Below are positions 1 to 6,891 of a stretch of DNA of 12,889 nt, piece after piece. How positions within the stretch are numbered: the stretch's first letter is position 1; each line of letters opens with the position of its first letter. Made by a program: the position numbers and the translations under genes. The notes under the pieces are model-generated. The model made no database searches and was not told where the DNA came from. It worked only from the letters and a program-made list of their open reading frames with translations. Source of the DNA: Paracoccaceae bacterium (GTDB lineage Bacteria > Pseudomonadota > Alphaproteobacteria > Rhodobacterales > Rhodobacteraceae); contig SKMI01000135.1 in assembly GCA_007121115.1 (NCBI GenBank), forward strand, positions 1 to 12,889, written 5' to 3'.

Positions 1-1
1 C

Positions 2-532
2 CCTGCGCTGCCCGCCACCCTGCCGGACGGACGGTCCCTGCGCCTGCGGGCGTTCCTGCCGCTGTGCTTCGGGTTTCTCGGCCACGCCGCGCCGCTGTCG
101 GGAGAGACGCCCATGGACCCGCGCGTGATCGCCGCCTTTGCCGAAACCGCCGCCGAATGCGAAACGCTCGGCGGCACGCTCGAGATCCCGCCCGACCCGG
201 TGACCCTGGTCGACCTGACCGGGGACGGGACGGAGGACATGGTGATCTCCGAGGCCGGGGCCTTCTGCGGCCCGGATCTGGGGTATTTCGGCGGCTCGGG
301 CGGGACCCGGATCAACGTGGTGATCGGCGAGCATATCCAGCATCTCTACGGCGGCGCCTGGGCGGTGCAGGAGGTGGCTTTCGAGGTCGAGGGCGAGACC
401 ATGCCGCCCCTGCTCTACCTGCTGATCGCGCGGCATGGATCGGCCTGCGACAGCTACGGCGCCGCGCCCTGCCTCGAGGCATTCGCCTGGGATGGCGAGC
501 GGATGATCTCGGTGGCGCACCCGGGGGAGTGA
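2..532 (+). CDS. Exported protein of unknown function, 5' end outside window
   Basis: I do not recognise this family. The frame is open from base 2 to the TGA at 530-532, so the true start is probably left of the window. An ATG at 113 would give 139 residues, but the codons before it read like the end of a signal peptide: arginines (RSLRLR), a hydrophobic stretch (AFLPLCFGFLG) and a possible cleavage site after HAA. The mature part would therefore begin close to that ATG. It contains DLTGDGTED, which resembles a short calcium-binding or FG-GAP-type Asp loop, and four cysteines (AEC, AFC, SAC, APC) that could form two disulfides in the periplasm. These properties suggest a small secreted or periplasmic protein. 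The next gene is 367 bases away, so they are probably separate units. The frame is fairly sure; the function is unknown. Confidence 0.7.
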   Translation, partial: PALPATLPDGRSLRLRAFLPLCFGFLGHAAPLSGETPMDPRVIAAFAETAAECETLGGTLEIPPDPVTLVDLTGDGTEDMVISEAGAFCGPDLGYFGGSGGTRINVVIGEHIQHLYGGAWAVQEVAFEVEGETMPPLLYLLIARHGSACDSYGAAPCLEAFAWDGERMISVAHPGE

Positions 533-563
533 GGCAAACGCCAGCGCAAAGGGTTCAGAGGCG

Positions 564-596
564 CGGCGACGCGGTTGCCGTTGACCGTTGCTTTTT
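564..596 (+). terminator. Possible weak terminator after the first gene
   Basis: A 7-bp stem pairs 564-570 (CGGCGAC) with 574-580 (GTTGCCG), including one G-U pair, over a 3-base loop. A run of five T lies at 592-596. The 11-base distance between stem and T run is longer than in a classical intrinsic terminator, so this is tentative. Confidence 0.25.
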
Positions 597-610
597 GACC
601 CTGCGCCGCG

Positions 611-751
611 CGGGCGCCGCGGTGGTGGACTGGCGTGGCGGATCGGCAATGCGCCCTTTGCCGCACCCTTCCCTTCACGCCTGTGCGGCAGGGCGGGTCA
701 CCTTCGCGCCCGGGCGCTTGTGCGGCCCAGGCCACCGGCCTGCGCCGCCCG
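611..751 (+). other. Structured intergenic segment, possible untranslated RNA
   Basis: Most of the 533-899 gap lacks a convincing reading frame. Within it, 611-622 can pair with 740-751 (12 positions, one C-C mismatch and one G-U pair), 624-628 with 732-736, and 630-633 with 727-730. Inside lies a stronger hairpin: 652-657 with 690-695 and 660-666 with 683-689, 13 pairs with a 2-base bulge. A 12-base palindrome, GCGCCCGGGCGC, sits at 706-717. The result would be a rod with internal loops about 140 bases long. At this GC content such pairing can arise by chance, I see no clear -10 box and I cannot match a known RNA family. Confidence 0.2.
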
Positions 752-763
752 ACCCAACCGCAA

Positions 764-786
764 GGCGTGCATCTTCGATGCATGTC
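764..786. repeat. Inverted repeat with 10-bp stem upstream of ymdB
   Basis: GGCGTGCATC (764-773) pairs with GATGCATGTC (777-786) over the loop TTC. Eight pairs are Watson-Crick and two are G-U when read on the plus strand. The inner TGCATC/GATGCA is a perfect 6-bp inverted repeat. No T run follows, so it does not look like a terminator. It lies about 55 bases upstream of the proposed ymdB -35 box and could be an operator or an RNA hairpin. Confidence 0.4.
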
Positions 787-841
787 GCGCGGGCGGGAGC
801 CCCCTTCCGCCGGTCACCCCCCCTCGCGGACCCGACCGCCC

Positions 842-870
842 TTGACGCAGGCGTGGCGCGTTGCGATGGA
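842..870 (+). promoter_or_regulatory. Possible promoter for ymdB-EamA
   Basis: TTGACG at 842-847 matches the strongly conserved -35 element. Seventeen bases later GATGGA (865-870) is a poor -10 match. It lies 30 bases before the ymdB start. The -35 similarity is visible; promoter function is inferred. Confidence 0.3.
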
Positions 871-889
871 CCATTGGAACAGCACGGAC

Positions 890-894
890 AGGAG
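890..894 (+). promoter_or_regulatory. Ribosome binding site fixing the ymdB start
   Basis: AGGAG ends five bases before the ATG at 900. This favours the ATG over the in-frame TTG at 861, which would add 13 residues absent from the family's usual N-terminus. Confidence 0.7.
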
Positions 895-899
895 CGTGC

Positions 900-1748
900 A
901 TGAAGATCCTCTTTCTGGGCGATGTCATGGGCCGGGCCGGGCGCGCGGCGGTGGCGGCTGGCCTGCCCCGGCTGCGCGCGGCGTGGGCGCTCGATTTCAT
1001 CGTCGTCAACGCCGAGAACGCCACCGGCGGGATGGGGCTGTCGCCGGACCACGCCAAGGCGCTGCTCGATGCCGGAGCGGATTGCCTGACGCTGGGCGAT
1101 CACGCCTTCGACCAGCGCCCCATGACCGAGTTCATCGAACGCGAGCCTCGCATCCTGCGCCCGCTCAATTACGCAAAGTCCGGCGCTCCCGGGCGCGGGC
1201 ACGCGGTGTTCGACGCACCCGGCGGGCGGCGGGTGCTGGTGGCGCAGGTGCTCGGTCAGGTGTTCATGAAGCGTGCCTTCGATGACCCGTTCTCGGCGCT
1301 GGAGCCGGTGCTGCGCGCACATCCGCCCGGCGGGATGGTCCAGGCCGCCATCATCGATATTCACTGCGAGGCCACGTCCGAAAAGAGCGCGCTGGGCTAC
1401 TGGTGCGACGGGCGCGCGAGCCTCGCCGTGGGCACGCATACCCATGTCCCCACGGCGGACGCGCGTCTGCTGCCGCGCGGGACAGCGTATCTGTCGGATG
1501 CCGGGATGTGCGGGGACTATGAAAGCATCATCGGCATGGACCGGGCCGAACCCATGCGCCGCTTCATCACCGGCATGGGCAAGGGCCGGTTCGAGCCCGC
1601 CACCGGGCCGGTCACCCTTTGCGGCGTCTACACCGAGACCGACGACCGCACGGGCCTTGCCCGGCGCGTGGTGCCGGTGCGGATCGGCGGGGGGCTGCCC
1701 GCCGAGGGTCCGGCGCCCTTCGACCTCGACGCTCCGGTGGCGCGATGA
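900..1748 (+). CDS. ymdB: YmdB/TIGR00282-family metallophosphoesterase
   Basis: A 282-residue protein of the YmdB-like calcineurin-type phosphoesterases. The Bacillus subtilis member hydrolyses 2',3'-cyclic nucleotides and uses two metal ions; the exact substrate here is unknown. Metal-site motifs appear in order: GDVMG (Asp8), NAEN (Glu39, Asn40), LGDHAFDQ (Asp67, His68), DIHCEATSEK (His155) and GTHTHVPTAD (His180, His182), then SDAGMCGDY near 199-207. In B. subtilis position 67 is an asparagine ligand in a GNH motif; here it is Asp. Length is close to the family norm of about 265. The start is set by AGGAG five bases upstream. The TGA overlaps the ATG of the following EamA gene, so the two are translated together. 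The protein has no signal peptide and is presumably cytoplasmic. Family assignment is firm; the substrate is not. Confidence 0.9.
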   Translation: MKILFLGDVMGRAGRAAVAAGLPRLRAAWALDFIVVNAENATGGMGLSPDHAKALLDAGADCLTLGDHAFDQRPMTEFIEREPRILRPLNYAKSGAPGRGHAVFDAPGGRRVLVAQVLGQVFMKRAFDDPFSALEPVLRAHPPGGMVQAAIIDIHCEATSEKSALGYWCDGRASLAVGTHTHVPTADARLLPRGTAYLSDAGMCGDYESIIGMDRAEPMRRFITGMGKGRFEPATGPVTLCGVYTETDDRTGLARRVVPVRIGGGLPAEGPAPFDLDAPVAR

Positions 1749-2689
1749 TCGCCGACGCTCCCTCTCCCACGCGCGCGCGACTGATCGCCGCGCTGCCGTG
1801 GCTCGGCATTCTGGCGGTCGGGGTGTCCTGGGGCGCGGGGGCGCCGCTGGTCCGCATCGCGCGGCTGGAGGGCTGGAGTCCGGTGGCGCTGATCTTCTGG
1901 CATTCGGTGCTGGGGCTGGTGGCGCTGGGGCTGGTGCTGTGGTTGCGCGGGCGACTGGCGATTCCGCGCGACCGGGCGTCGCTGAAGCTCTATCTGGCCG
2001 TGGCACTGCTGGGGATCGTGCTGCCGCATCTGGCGGGCTTCTGGGCCTTGGCGCATGTGCCTGCGGCGGCGCATTCGGTGATCATCTCGCTGGTGCCGCT
2101 CTTTGCGCTGGCCCTCGCGCTCGGCCTGCGGATCGAGCGGTTCCGGGCGCTGCGCTTTACCGGCCTGATGCTGGGGGCGGGGGCCGTGGCGCTCCTGATC
2201 CTGCCCGAGGCCAGCCTGCCCCCCGGCACCGCCAGCGCCTGGCTGCTGGTCAGCATGCTGGCACCCTTCTGCTATGCGCTCGAGGGGCTGGTGATCGCCA
2301 ACTTCAGCCGCGCGCAGTCGGGACCGCTGCAGACGCTGTTCGGGGCCACCATCGTGGCCCTGGTGCTGGTGGCACCGGTGGCGCTGGCCCAGGGCGCGGG
2401 GGCGCTGCCGTTCCGGCCCTGGGGCGTGGCGGAATGGGCGGTGGCGATCTCGGGCGTGACCGGGGCGTTGACCTATGCGGGCTATGTGGCGATCCTGCGC
2501 CACGCGGGCTCGGTCTTTGGCGCGCAGGTCGCCTATGTGGTGACCACGAGCGGGGTGCTCTGGGCCATGCTGCTGCTGGGTGAACGCCCCTCGCCGTGGT
2601 TCTGGGGCGCGCTGGGGCTGCTGTTCGCGGGGCTGGTGCTGGTCCAGCCGCGCCCGGCGGCACCACTGGCAGACCCGCCCGGAACCTGA
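1745..2689 (+). CDS. EamA/DMT-superfamily permease
   Basis: A 314-residue, very hydrophobic protein with the layout of drug/metabolite transporters: about ten membrane helices in two homologous EamA halves (roughly residues 15-145 and 165-305). Recognisable features are the N-terminal helix ending in VSWGAGAPLVRIA, the helix with HVPAAAHSVIISLVPLF at the end of the first half, and the C-terminal AYVVTTSGVLWAMLLLGERP followed by the last helix. These carriers usually export amino acids or other small metabolites; nothing in the sequence gives the substrate. The ATG at 1745 overlaps the stop of ymdB (ATGA) and has no strong ribosome binding site of its own, as expected for coupled translation. 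A longer frame reaching back to 1619 only overlaps ymdB and is rejected. The protein ends in a short proline-rich tail. Confidence 0.88.
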   Translation: MIADAPSPTRARLIAALPWLGILAVGVSWGAGAPLVRIARLEGWSPVALIFWHSVLGLVALGLVLWLRGRLAIPRDRASLKLYLAVALLGIVLPHLAGFWALAHVPAAAHSVIISLVPLFALALALGLRIERFRALRFTGLMLGAGAVALLILPEASLPPGTASAWLLVSMLAPFCYALEGLVIANFSRAQSGPLQTLFGATIVALVLVAPVALAQGAGALPFRPWGVAEWAVAISGVTGALTYAGYVAILRHAGSVFGAQVAYVVTTSGVLWAMLLLGERPSPWFWGALGLLFAGLVLVQPRPAAPLADPPGT

Positions 2690-2808
2690 CCCCTGTCCGC
2701 TGTAAGCGATCCCGCCCGGATGCCGTGAATTCCCGCGTCAGCCGCGCACTGGCCGACACCCCCCACGCCATGCCGGAAAACCGCTTGCACCCTGCGGGCG
2801 ATCCGGGC

Positions 2809-2837
2809 TTGACTGGCGCGACGCCAAGAAGGCTGCG
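2809..2837 (+). promoter_or_regulatory. Possible promoter for the SLC13-type permease
   Basis: TTGACT at 2809-2814 lies 55 bases before the permease start in a 180-base intergenic stretch. The position 17 bases downstream (GCTGCG) is not a recognisable -10 box, so only the -35 element is supported. Confidence 0.25.
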
Positions 2838-2869
2838 CAGACAGTCGCCACAGGGAGTGCGCCCGGCGC

Positions 2870-4729
2870 ATGTTCGGACTGGACCTTTCGCCGACGACCG
2901 AGGCGGTGCTGGCACTGGCCATCATCGCCGGCATGTTCGCCGCCTTCGTGCGCGAGATCTACCCCGTGGAGGTGGTGGCGCTGACCGGGGCGGCGCTGAT
3001 GCTGGGCCTGGGCATCCTGCCGTTCGAGGCGGGGCTCGAGGTCTTCTCGAACCACGCGCCCTGGACCATCGCGGCGCTGTTCATCATCGTTGGCGCGCTG
3101 GTGCGCACCGGCACGCTGGACTGGATCACCCAGCTTGCCGGGCGCCACGTCAAGGACCATCCGATCCTTACGCTGGGGATGCTGACGCTCACGGTGCTGT
3201 TCCTGTCGGCCTTCGTCAACAACACACCCATTGTGGTGGTGATGATCCCGATCTTCATCCAGCTTGCCCGCCAGATGGGCACTTCGGCGTCAAAACTCCT
3301 GATCCCGTTGAGCTACTTCTCCATCTTCGGCGGCACGCTCACCCTGGTGGGCACCTCGACCAACCTGCTGGTGGACGGGGTGGCGCGCTCTTACGGCATG
3401 GACCCCTTCGGCATCTTCGAGATCACGCTGGCGGGTCTGGCGATGGCGGTGGTGGGGATGGTCTACCTGGCCACAGTGGGCCGTTTCCTGCTGCCCGACC
3501 GCGACTCTTTGAGCATGCTGCTCTCGGACCGTTCCAAGATGAAATACTTCACCGAGGTGGTGATTCCCGATGGCTCGTCCCTGATCGGCAAGCCATTGGC
3601 CGAAGTCGATATCTTCAAGCGCGAAGGGGCACGGGTGATCGATGTGCTGCGCGGCGATGCCTCGCTCCGGCGCGATTTCGCGGGCGTGGAACTGGCTGCC
3701 GGCGACCGCGTGGTGCTGCGCACCGCCATTGCCGAGGTGCTGGGCCTGAAGAAGAACAAGGACGTGGCCACCCGCAGCAAGGACGACGATGCCCGGCCCG
3801 AGCCCCGACACCCGCGCGAGGACGCGGATGCGCCCCCGCCCGACCCGCAGACCCTGCAGCGGGTTTCCTCGGTCAAGACGACCACGGTGGAGGCGCTGAT
3901 CGCACCGGGCTGCCGGATGGTGGGGCGCACGCTGGGCTCGCTGCGGCTGCGGCGGCGCTACGGCGTCTATCCGCTGGCCGTCCACCGGCGCAACCAGAAC
4001 ATCGGCCGCAACCTCGACGATCTGGTCGTGCGCGTGGGCGACACCCTGCTGCTGGAAGGCGCGCCGGAGGATATCCAGCGGGTGGCCCATGACATGGACA
4101 TGGTGGACATCGCGCAGCCCACCGAACGCGCCTATCGGCGGCGCCATGCGCCGATCGTCATCCTGACGCTGACCGCGATCGTGGGGCTGTCGGCGCTTGG
4201 GGTGGCGCCGATCCTGGCACTGTCGGTTCTGGGCGTGGCGGTGGTGCTTCTGACCCGCTGCATCGATGCCGAAGAGGCTTTCGGCTTCATCGACGGGCGA
4301 TTGCTGGCGCTGATCTTCGGCATGCTGGCGGTGGGCGCCGGTCTGGACCATTCAGGCGCGGTGCAACTGATCGTCGAGGCGGTGGTGCCGGTGCTGAGCG
4401 GCATGCCGCCGGTGCTGTTGATCCTTTCCTTCTATGCGCTCTCGTCGGTGCTGACCGAACTGGTGACCAACAACGCCGTGGCGGTGGTGCTGACGCCCAT
4501 CGCCATCGCGGTCGGGGTGGCGCTGGGGGTGGATCCGCGCGCGCTGGTGGTGGCGGTGATGCTGGCGGCCTCGGCCAGTTTCGCCACACCGATCGGATAC
4601 CAGACCAACACGCTGGTCTATGGCCCCGGCGGCTACCGTTTCACCGATTTCATGAAGGTCGGGATTCCGCTCAACCTGCTCATGGCAGCGACAGCAAGCC
4701 TTGTGATACCGCTGATCTGGCCGCTCTGA
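2870..4729 (+). CDS. SLC13/DASS-family permease with two RCK_C domains
   Basis: A 619-residue inner-membrane transporter, close in length and layout to E. coli YfbS. The N-terminal membrane half (about 10-208) carries FVNNTP (115-120) and GTSTN (161-165). The C-terminal half (about 428-619) carries the matching TELVTNNAV (529-537) and SFATPIGYQTN (570-580). These paired Asn-Thr elements form the substrate and sodium sites in the family. Between the halves lie two soluble RCK_C (TrkA-C) domains, about 225-290 and 340-415, joined by a charged, proline-rich linker (295-335). RCK_C domains bind small ligands and may gate transport. Family members carry sulfate, dicarboxylates or related anions; the substrate here cannot be read from sequence. 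AGGGAG at 2852-2857 is 12 bases before the ATG, a rather long spacing. It appears to be a single-gene unit. Confidence 0.88.
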   Translation: MFGLDLSPTTEAVLALAIIAGMFAAFVREIYPVEVVALTGAALMLGLGILPFEAGLEVFSNHAPWTIAALFIIVGALVRTGTLDWITQLAGRHVKDHPILTLGMLTLTVLFLSAFVNNTPIVVVMIPIFIQLARQMGTSASKLLIPLSYFSIFGGTLTLVGTSTNLLVDGVARSYGMDPFGIFEITLAGLAMAVVGMVYLATVGRFLLPDRDSLSMLLSDRSKMKYFTEVVIPDGSSLIGKPLAEVDIFKREGARVIDVLRGDASLRRDFAGVELAAGDRVVLRTAIAEVLGLKKNKDVATRSKDDDARPEPRHPREDADAPPPDPQTLQRVSSVKTTTVEALIAPGCRMVGRTLGSLRLRRRYGVYPLAVHRRNQNIGRNLDDLVVRVGDTLLLEGAPEDIQRVAHDMDMVDIAQPTERAYRRRHAPIVILTLTAIVGLSALGVAPILALSVLGVAVVLLTRCIDAEEAFGFIDGRLLALIFGMLAVGAGLDHSGAVQLIVEAVVPVLSGMPPVLLILSFYALSSVLTELVTNNAVAVVLTPIAIAVGVALGVDPRALVVAVMLAASASFATPIGYQTNTLVYGPGGYRFTDFMKVGIPLNLLMAATASLVIPLIWPL

Positions 4730-4742
4730 TCGCGCCGCGGCT

Positions 4743-4771
4743 TTGACATCTTGCGGCCCCGCTGGCAGGGA
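4743..4771 (+). promoter_or_regulatory. Possible promoter for the kinase-PduL fusion gene
   Basis: A perfect TTGACA (4743-4748) lies 59 bases before the start codon. The sequence 17 bases on (CAGGGA) is a poor -10 element. A CATAAC sequence close to the gene, around 4782, is an alternative -10 without a clear -35. Confidence 0.3.
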
Positions 4772-4797
4772 ATCGTTGCGCGCATAACCATTACCAT

Positions 4798-4801
4798 GGA
4801 G
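4798..4801 (+). promoter_or_regulatory. Ribosome binding site fixing the fusion gene start
   Basis: GGAG at 4798-4801 stands six bases before the ATG at 4808, where translation gives the typical acetate kinase N-terminus MRILVFNAGSSS. Upstream in-frame ATGs at 4751 and 4796 would add residues foreign to the family. Confidence 0.7.
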
Positions 4802-4807
4802 CGACCG

Positions 4808-6622
4808 ATGCGAATTCTGGTGTTCAACGCAGGCTCGTCCAGCCTGAAATTCGGTGTGTTCGAGCTGGACCCCGGCGCGCCCCTGAACGCCGCGCGGCAT
4901 GTGTTCAAGGGCAGTTTCGACCGCTTCGGCGCCGACGGCTGCGACATGATCACCGGCGTGACCGAGCGAAGCCGCGCCCGCGCCCCCCACCGCACCCTGG
5001 CCGCGGCCATCGCCGCCGTCCCCGATGTTCTGGCCACTGACGGGATCGGCGCGCCCGATGCCATCGCCCACCGGATCGCCCATGGCGGCACCGGTTTCAC
5101 CGCCGCCACCGAACTGACCCCCGAGGCGCTGGCCCGGATCGAAACGCTCACCCCGCTGGCGCCGCTGCACAATCCCGCCAACCTGGAAGGGGTGCGCGTG
5201 GCCCGCGACTGCTGGCCGGATGTGCCGCAATGGGGCGTCTTCGACACCGCCTTTCACCTGACCCAGCCCGCGCGGGCCACCACTTACGCCGTGCCGCCAG
5301 AATGGCGCGAAGCGGGGCTGCGCCGCTTCGGGTTTCACGGCACATCGCACAAATACGTCGCCCGCCGCGCGGCCGAGGAACTGGGCGCCGAATTGCGCGA
5401 CCTGCGCATCATCAGCCTGCATCTGGGCAACGGCGCCTCGGCCTGCGCGATCAATCGTGGCTACAGCATCGACACCTCGATGGGCATGACGCCGCTGGAA
5501 GGGCTGGTCATGGGCACGCGCCCCGGCGATCTGGACCCCGGGGTCTTCGGCTTCCTGCAGCGCAACCTCGGGCTCGACATCGACACGATCGAGGCCGCGC
5601 TGGGCGCCGAGAGCGGGCTGAAGGGGCTGGCCGGTTCGTCGGACATGCGCGATGTGGAGGCCCGCGCCGCCGAAGGCGACGCCCGCGCGCAAGAGGCGAT
5701 CAACGTCTACGCCTATCGCGCGCGCAAGTATATCGGCGCCTATGCGGCGGCCATGGGGGGGCTTGATGTCCTCGTGTTCACCGGCGGGATCGGCGAGAAC
5801 TCGCCGTCCATGCGGCGGCGGATCTGCGACGGGCTGGAATACATGGGGTTGAAGCTGGACCACGACCGCAACCTGCATGTGGACCTATCAGACCGCGCCG
5901 CCCCGCAGATCGAGGCTTACGGCACACGGGTGCAGGTGCTGGTGACCGAAACCGCCGAGCAACTGATGATCGCCCATGAAGTCGCCTCCGCGCGGGCCGA
6001 GGCGCGCGCGGCGCATCGGCCCATCCCGGTGGCGGTTTCGGCCCGGCATGTACATCTGGACGCGGCAGCGGTGGAGGCGCTGTTCGGCAAGGGCTACGAA
6101 CTGACCCCCGACAAGCCCCTGCGCCAGCCCGGCAACTGGGCCGCGAGGGAGCGGGTGACACTGGCCGGGCCCAAGGGACGGCTGGAGCGGGTGGCGATTC
6201 TGGGCCCCCTGCGCCCGCAAACGCAGATCGAGGTGTCGCGCACCGACAGCTTCCTGCTGGGCATCGATGCGCCGGTGCGCCAGAGCGGCGACCTGCACGG
6301 CACGCCCCATGTGCGACTGATCGGCCCCGCGGGGGAGCTGGACACCGACGGGTTGATTATTGCCGCGCGACACATCCACATGCACCCTGACGATGCGGCG
6401 CGCATGGAGGTGGCCGATGGCGACTACGTGGACGTTAACCTCGATCACGCCGAGCGCGCGCTGACCTTCGCGCATGTGCTTGTCCGGGTGCAACCCAACG
6501 CCTTCACCGAAATGCACATCGACACCGACGAGGCCAACGCCGCCGGGATCGGCAGCGCCACCGAAGGCGAGATCGTCCCGGAAATGGCCGTCACGGCACT
6601 GTCGCCCCGCACCCCGGCCTGA
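4808..6622 (+). CDS. Fused acetate/propionate kinase and PduL-type phosphotransacylase
   Basis: A 604-residue two-enzyme fusion. Residues 1 to about 395 are a complete acetate kinase: FNAGSSSLK (Asn7), HRIAHGG (Arg89), PLHNP (His121), FDTAF (Asp146), FGFHGTSHK (His177, His181), HLGNGAS (Asn208), GTRPGDLDPG (Arg238), FTGGIGENS (325-332) and TETAEQ (Glu381). A short Ala/Arg-rich linker follows. Residues from about 405 to 597 are a complete PduL-type phosphate acyltransferase: SARHVHL (His414, His416), QPGNWAA, GPKGRLE, TQIEVSRTDSF (Glu475), SGD, AARHIHM (His522, His524) and EMHIDTDEANA (His570). These are the positions expected for the two zinc sites. Together the parts would convert acyl-CoA, phosphate and ADP to carboxylate, CoA and ATP, or run in reverse. 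PduL enzymes of microcompartments carry an N-terminal targeting peptide; here the kinase sits there, so a cytosolic enzyme is inferred. There is no internal stop or frameshift. Confidence 0.93.
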   Translation: MRILVFNAGSSSLKFGVFELDPGAPLNAARHVFKGSFDRFGADGCDMITGVTERSRARAPHRTLAAAIAAVPDVLATDGIGAPDAIAHRIAHGGTGFTAATELTPEALARIETLTPLAPLHNPANLEGVRVARDCWPDVPQWGVFDTAFHLTQPARATTYAVPPEWREAGLRRFGFHGTSHKYVARRAAEELGAELRDLRIISLHLGNGASACAINRGYSIDTSMGMTPLEGLVMGTRPGDLDPGVFGFLQRNLGLDIDTIEAALGAESGLKGLAGSSDMRDVEARAAEGDARAQEAINVYAYRARKYIGAYAAAMGGLDVLVFTGGIGENSPSMRRRICDGLEYMGLKLDHDRNLHVDLSDRAAPQIEAYGTRVQVLVTETAEQLMIAHEVASARAEARAAHRPIPVAVSARHVHLDAAAVEALFGKGYELTPDKPLRQPGNWAARERVTLAGPKGRLERVAILGPLRPQTQIEVSRTDSFLLGIDAPVRQSGDLHGTPHVRLIGPAGELDTDGLIIAARHIHMHPDDAARMEVADGDYVDVNLDHAERALTFAHVLVRVQPNAFTEMHIDTDEANAAGIGSATEGEIVPEMAVTALSPRTPA

Positions 6623-6627
6623 TCGTC

Positions 6628-6659
6628 GCGCGCCCGCGTCCGGGCGCGCAATATTGTCA
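6628..6659 (+). terminator. Hairpin terminator after the fusion gene
   Basis: A perfect 9-bp stem pairs GCGCGCCCG (6628-6636) with CGGGCGCGC (6641-6649) around the loop CGTC, beginning five bases after the stop codon. The following tract, AATATTGTCA, is AT-rich but not a true T run. A strong stem with a weak tail suggests a terminator or 3' protective hairpin. Confidence 0.5.
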
Positions 6660-6749
6660 CCCGCTCTGGCCACCCGTAGTGCCGATTTTGGGGGCAGCCC
6701 ACCGGCATTCAGCGATTTGTTTGTGGTTGCCCGACAACGCCGCCGTGGC

Positions 6750-6778
6750 TTGACCCGCGCATCGGCAGAAACACCTTG
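6750..6778 (+). promoter_or_regulatory. Possible promoter for glgP
   Basis: TTGACC at 6750-6755 is the best -35 match in the 269-base gap before glgP. No good -10 box stands 16-18 bases downstream. It leaves an untranslated leader of more than 100 bases if the 6892 start is right. Confidence 0.25.
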
Positions 6779-6882
6779 CATCCAAACGCGCCATGGTGAT
6801 GAACGGTCCGATGATGACTCTTGATAGCGCTACCGCCTTCCCCGCTTCCTGCCGCGAAAGCGGAGGGTTGCCGTCCCGAAAC

Positions 6883-6886
6883 GAGG
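6883..6886 (+). promoter_or_regulatory. Ribosome binding site favouring the 6892 start of glgP
   Basis: GAGG ends five bases before the ATG at 6892. The in-frame ATGs further upstream (6793, 6799, 6811, 6814) have no comparable site. The codons between 6793 and 6892 also use A/T at the third position more often than the gene body does. Confidence 0.5.
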
Positions 6887-6891
6887 CCAAG

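Noticed and set aside
533..899. Remnant of a 5-formyltetrahydrofolate cyclo-ligase gene or a 6S RNA before ymdB
   Set aside because: I recall such genes near ymdB in relatives, but no cyclo-ligase motif can be read in any frame, the gap is too short for the full gene, and no 6S signature could be matched. It is kept only as a low-confidence structured segment.
635..1285. Plus-strand frame covering the 533-899 gap and running into ymdB
   Set aside because: Its second half overlaps ymdB in another frame, its residues are Arg/Pro/Gly-rich without a motif, and it lacks a ribosome binding site. The same applies to the frame at 64-903.
675..2006. 443-codon minus-strand frame across the gap, ymdB and EamA
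   Set aside because: Composition is dominated by Arg, Pro and Ala, it overlaps two well-supported genes, and it has no family motif.
4352..5878. 508-codon minus-strand frame opposite the permease end and the kinase domain
   Set aside because: It is an antisense shadow; the plus strand carries complete conserved motifs throughout.
6445..6619. PduL part as a separate downstream gene or a degraded remnant
   Set aside because: The frame is continuous from the kinase, there is no ribosome binding site at the boundary, and all zinc-ligand motifs through EMHIDTDEANA are intact.
6793..6891. N-terminal 33-residue extension of glycogen phosphorylase
   Set aside because: There is no ribosome binding site near 6793, more A/T-ending codons than in the gene body, and no similarity to family N-termini; the GAGG before 6892 is a better start.
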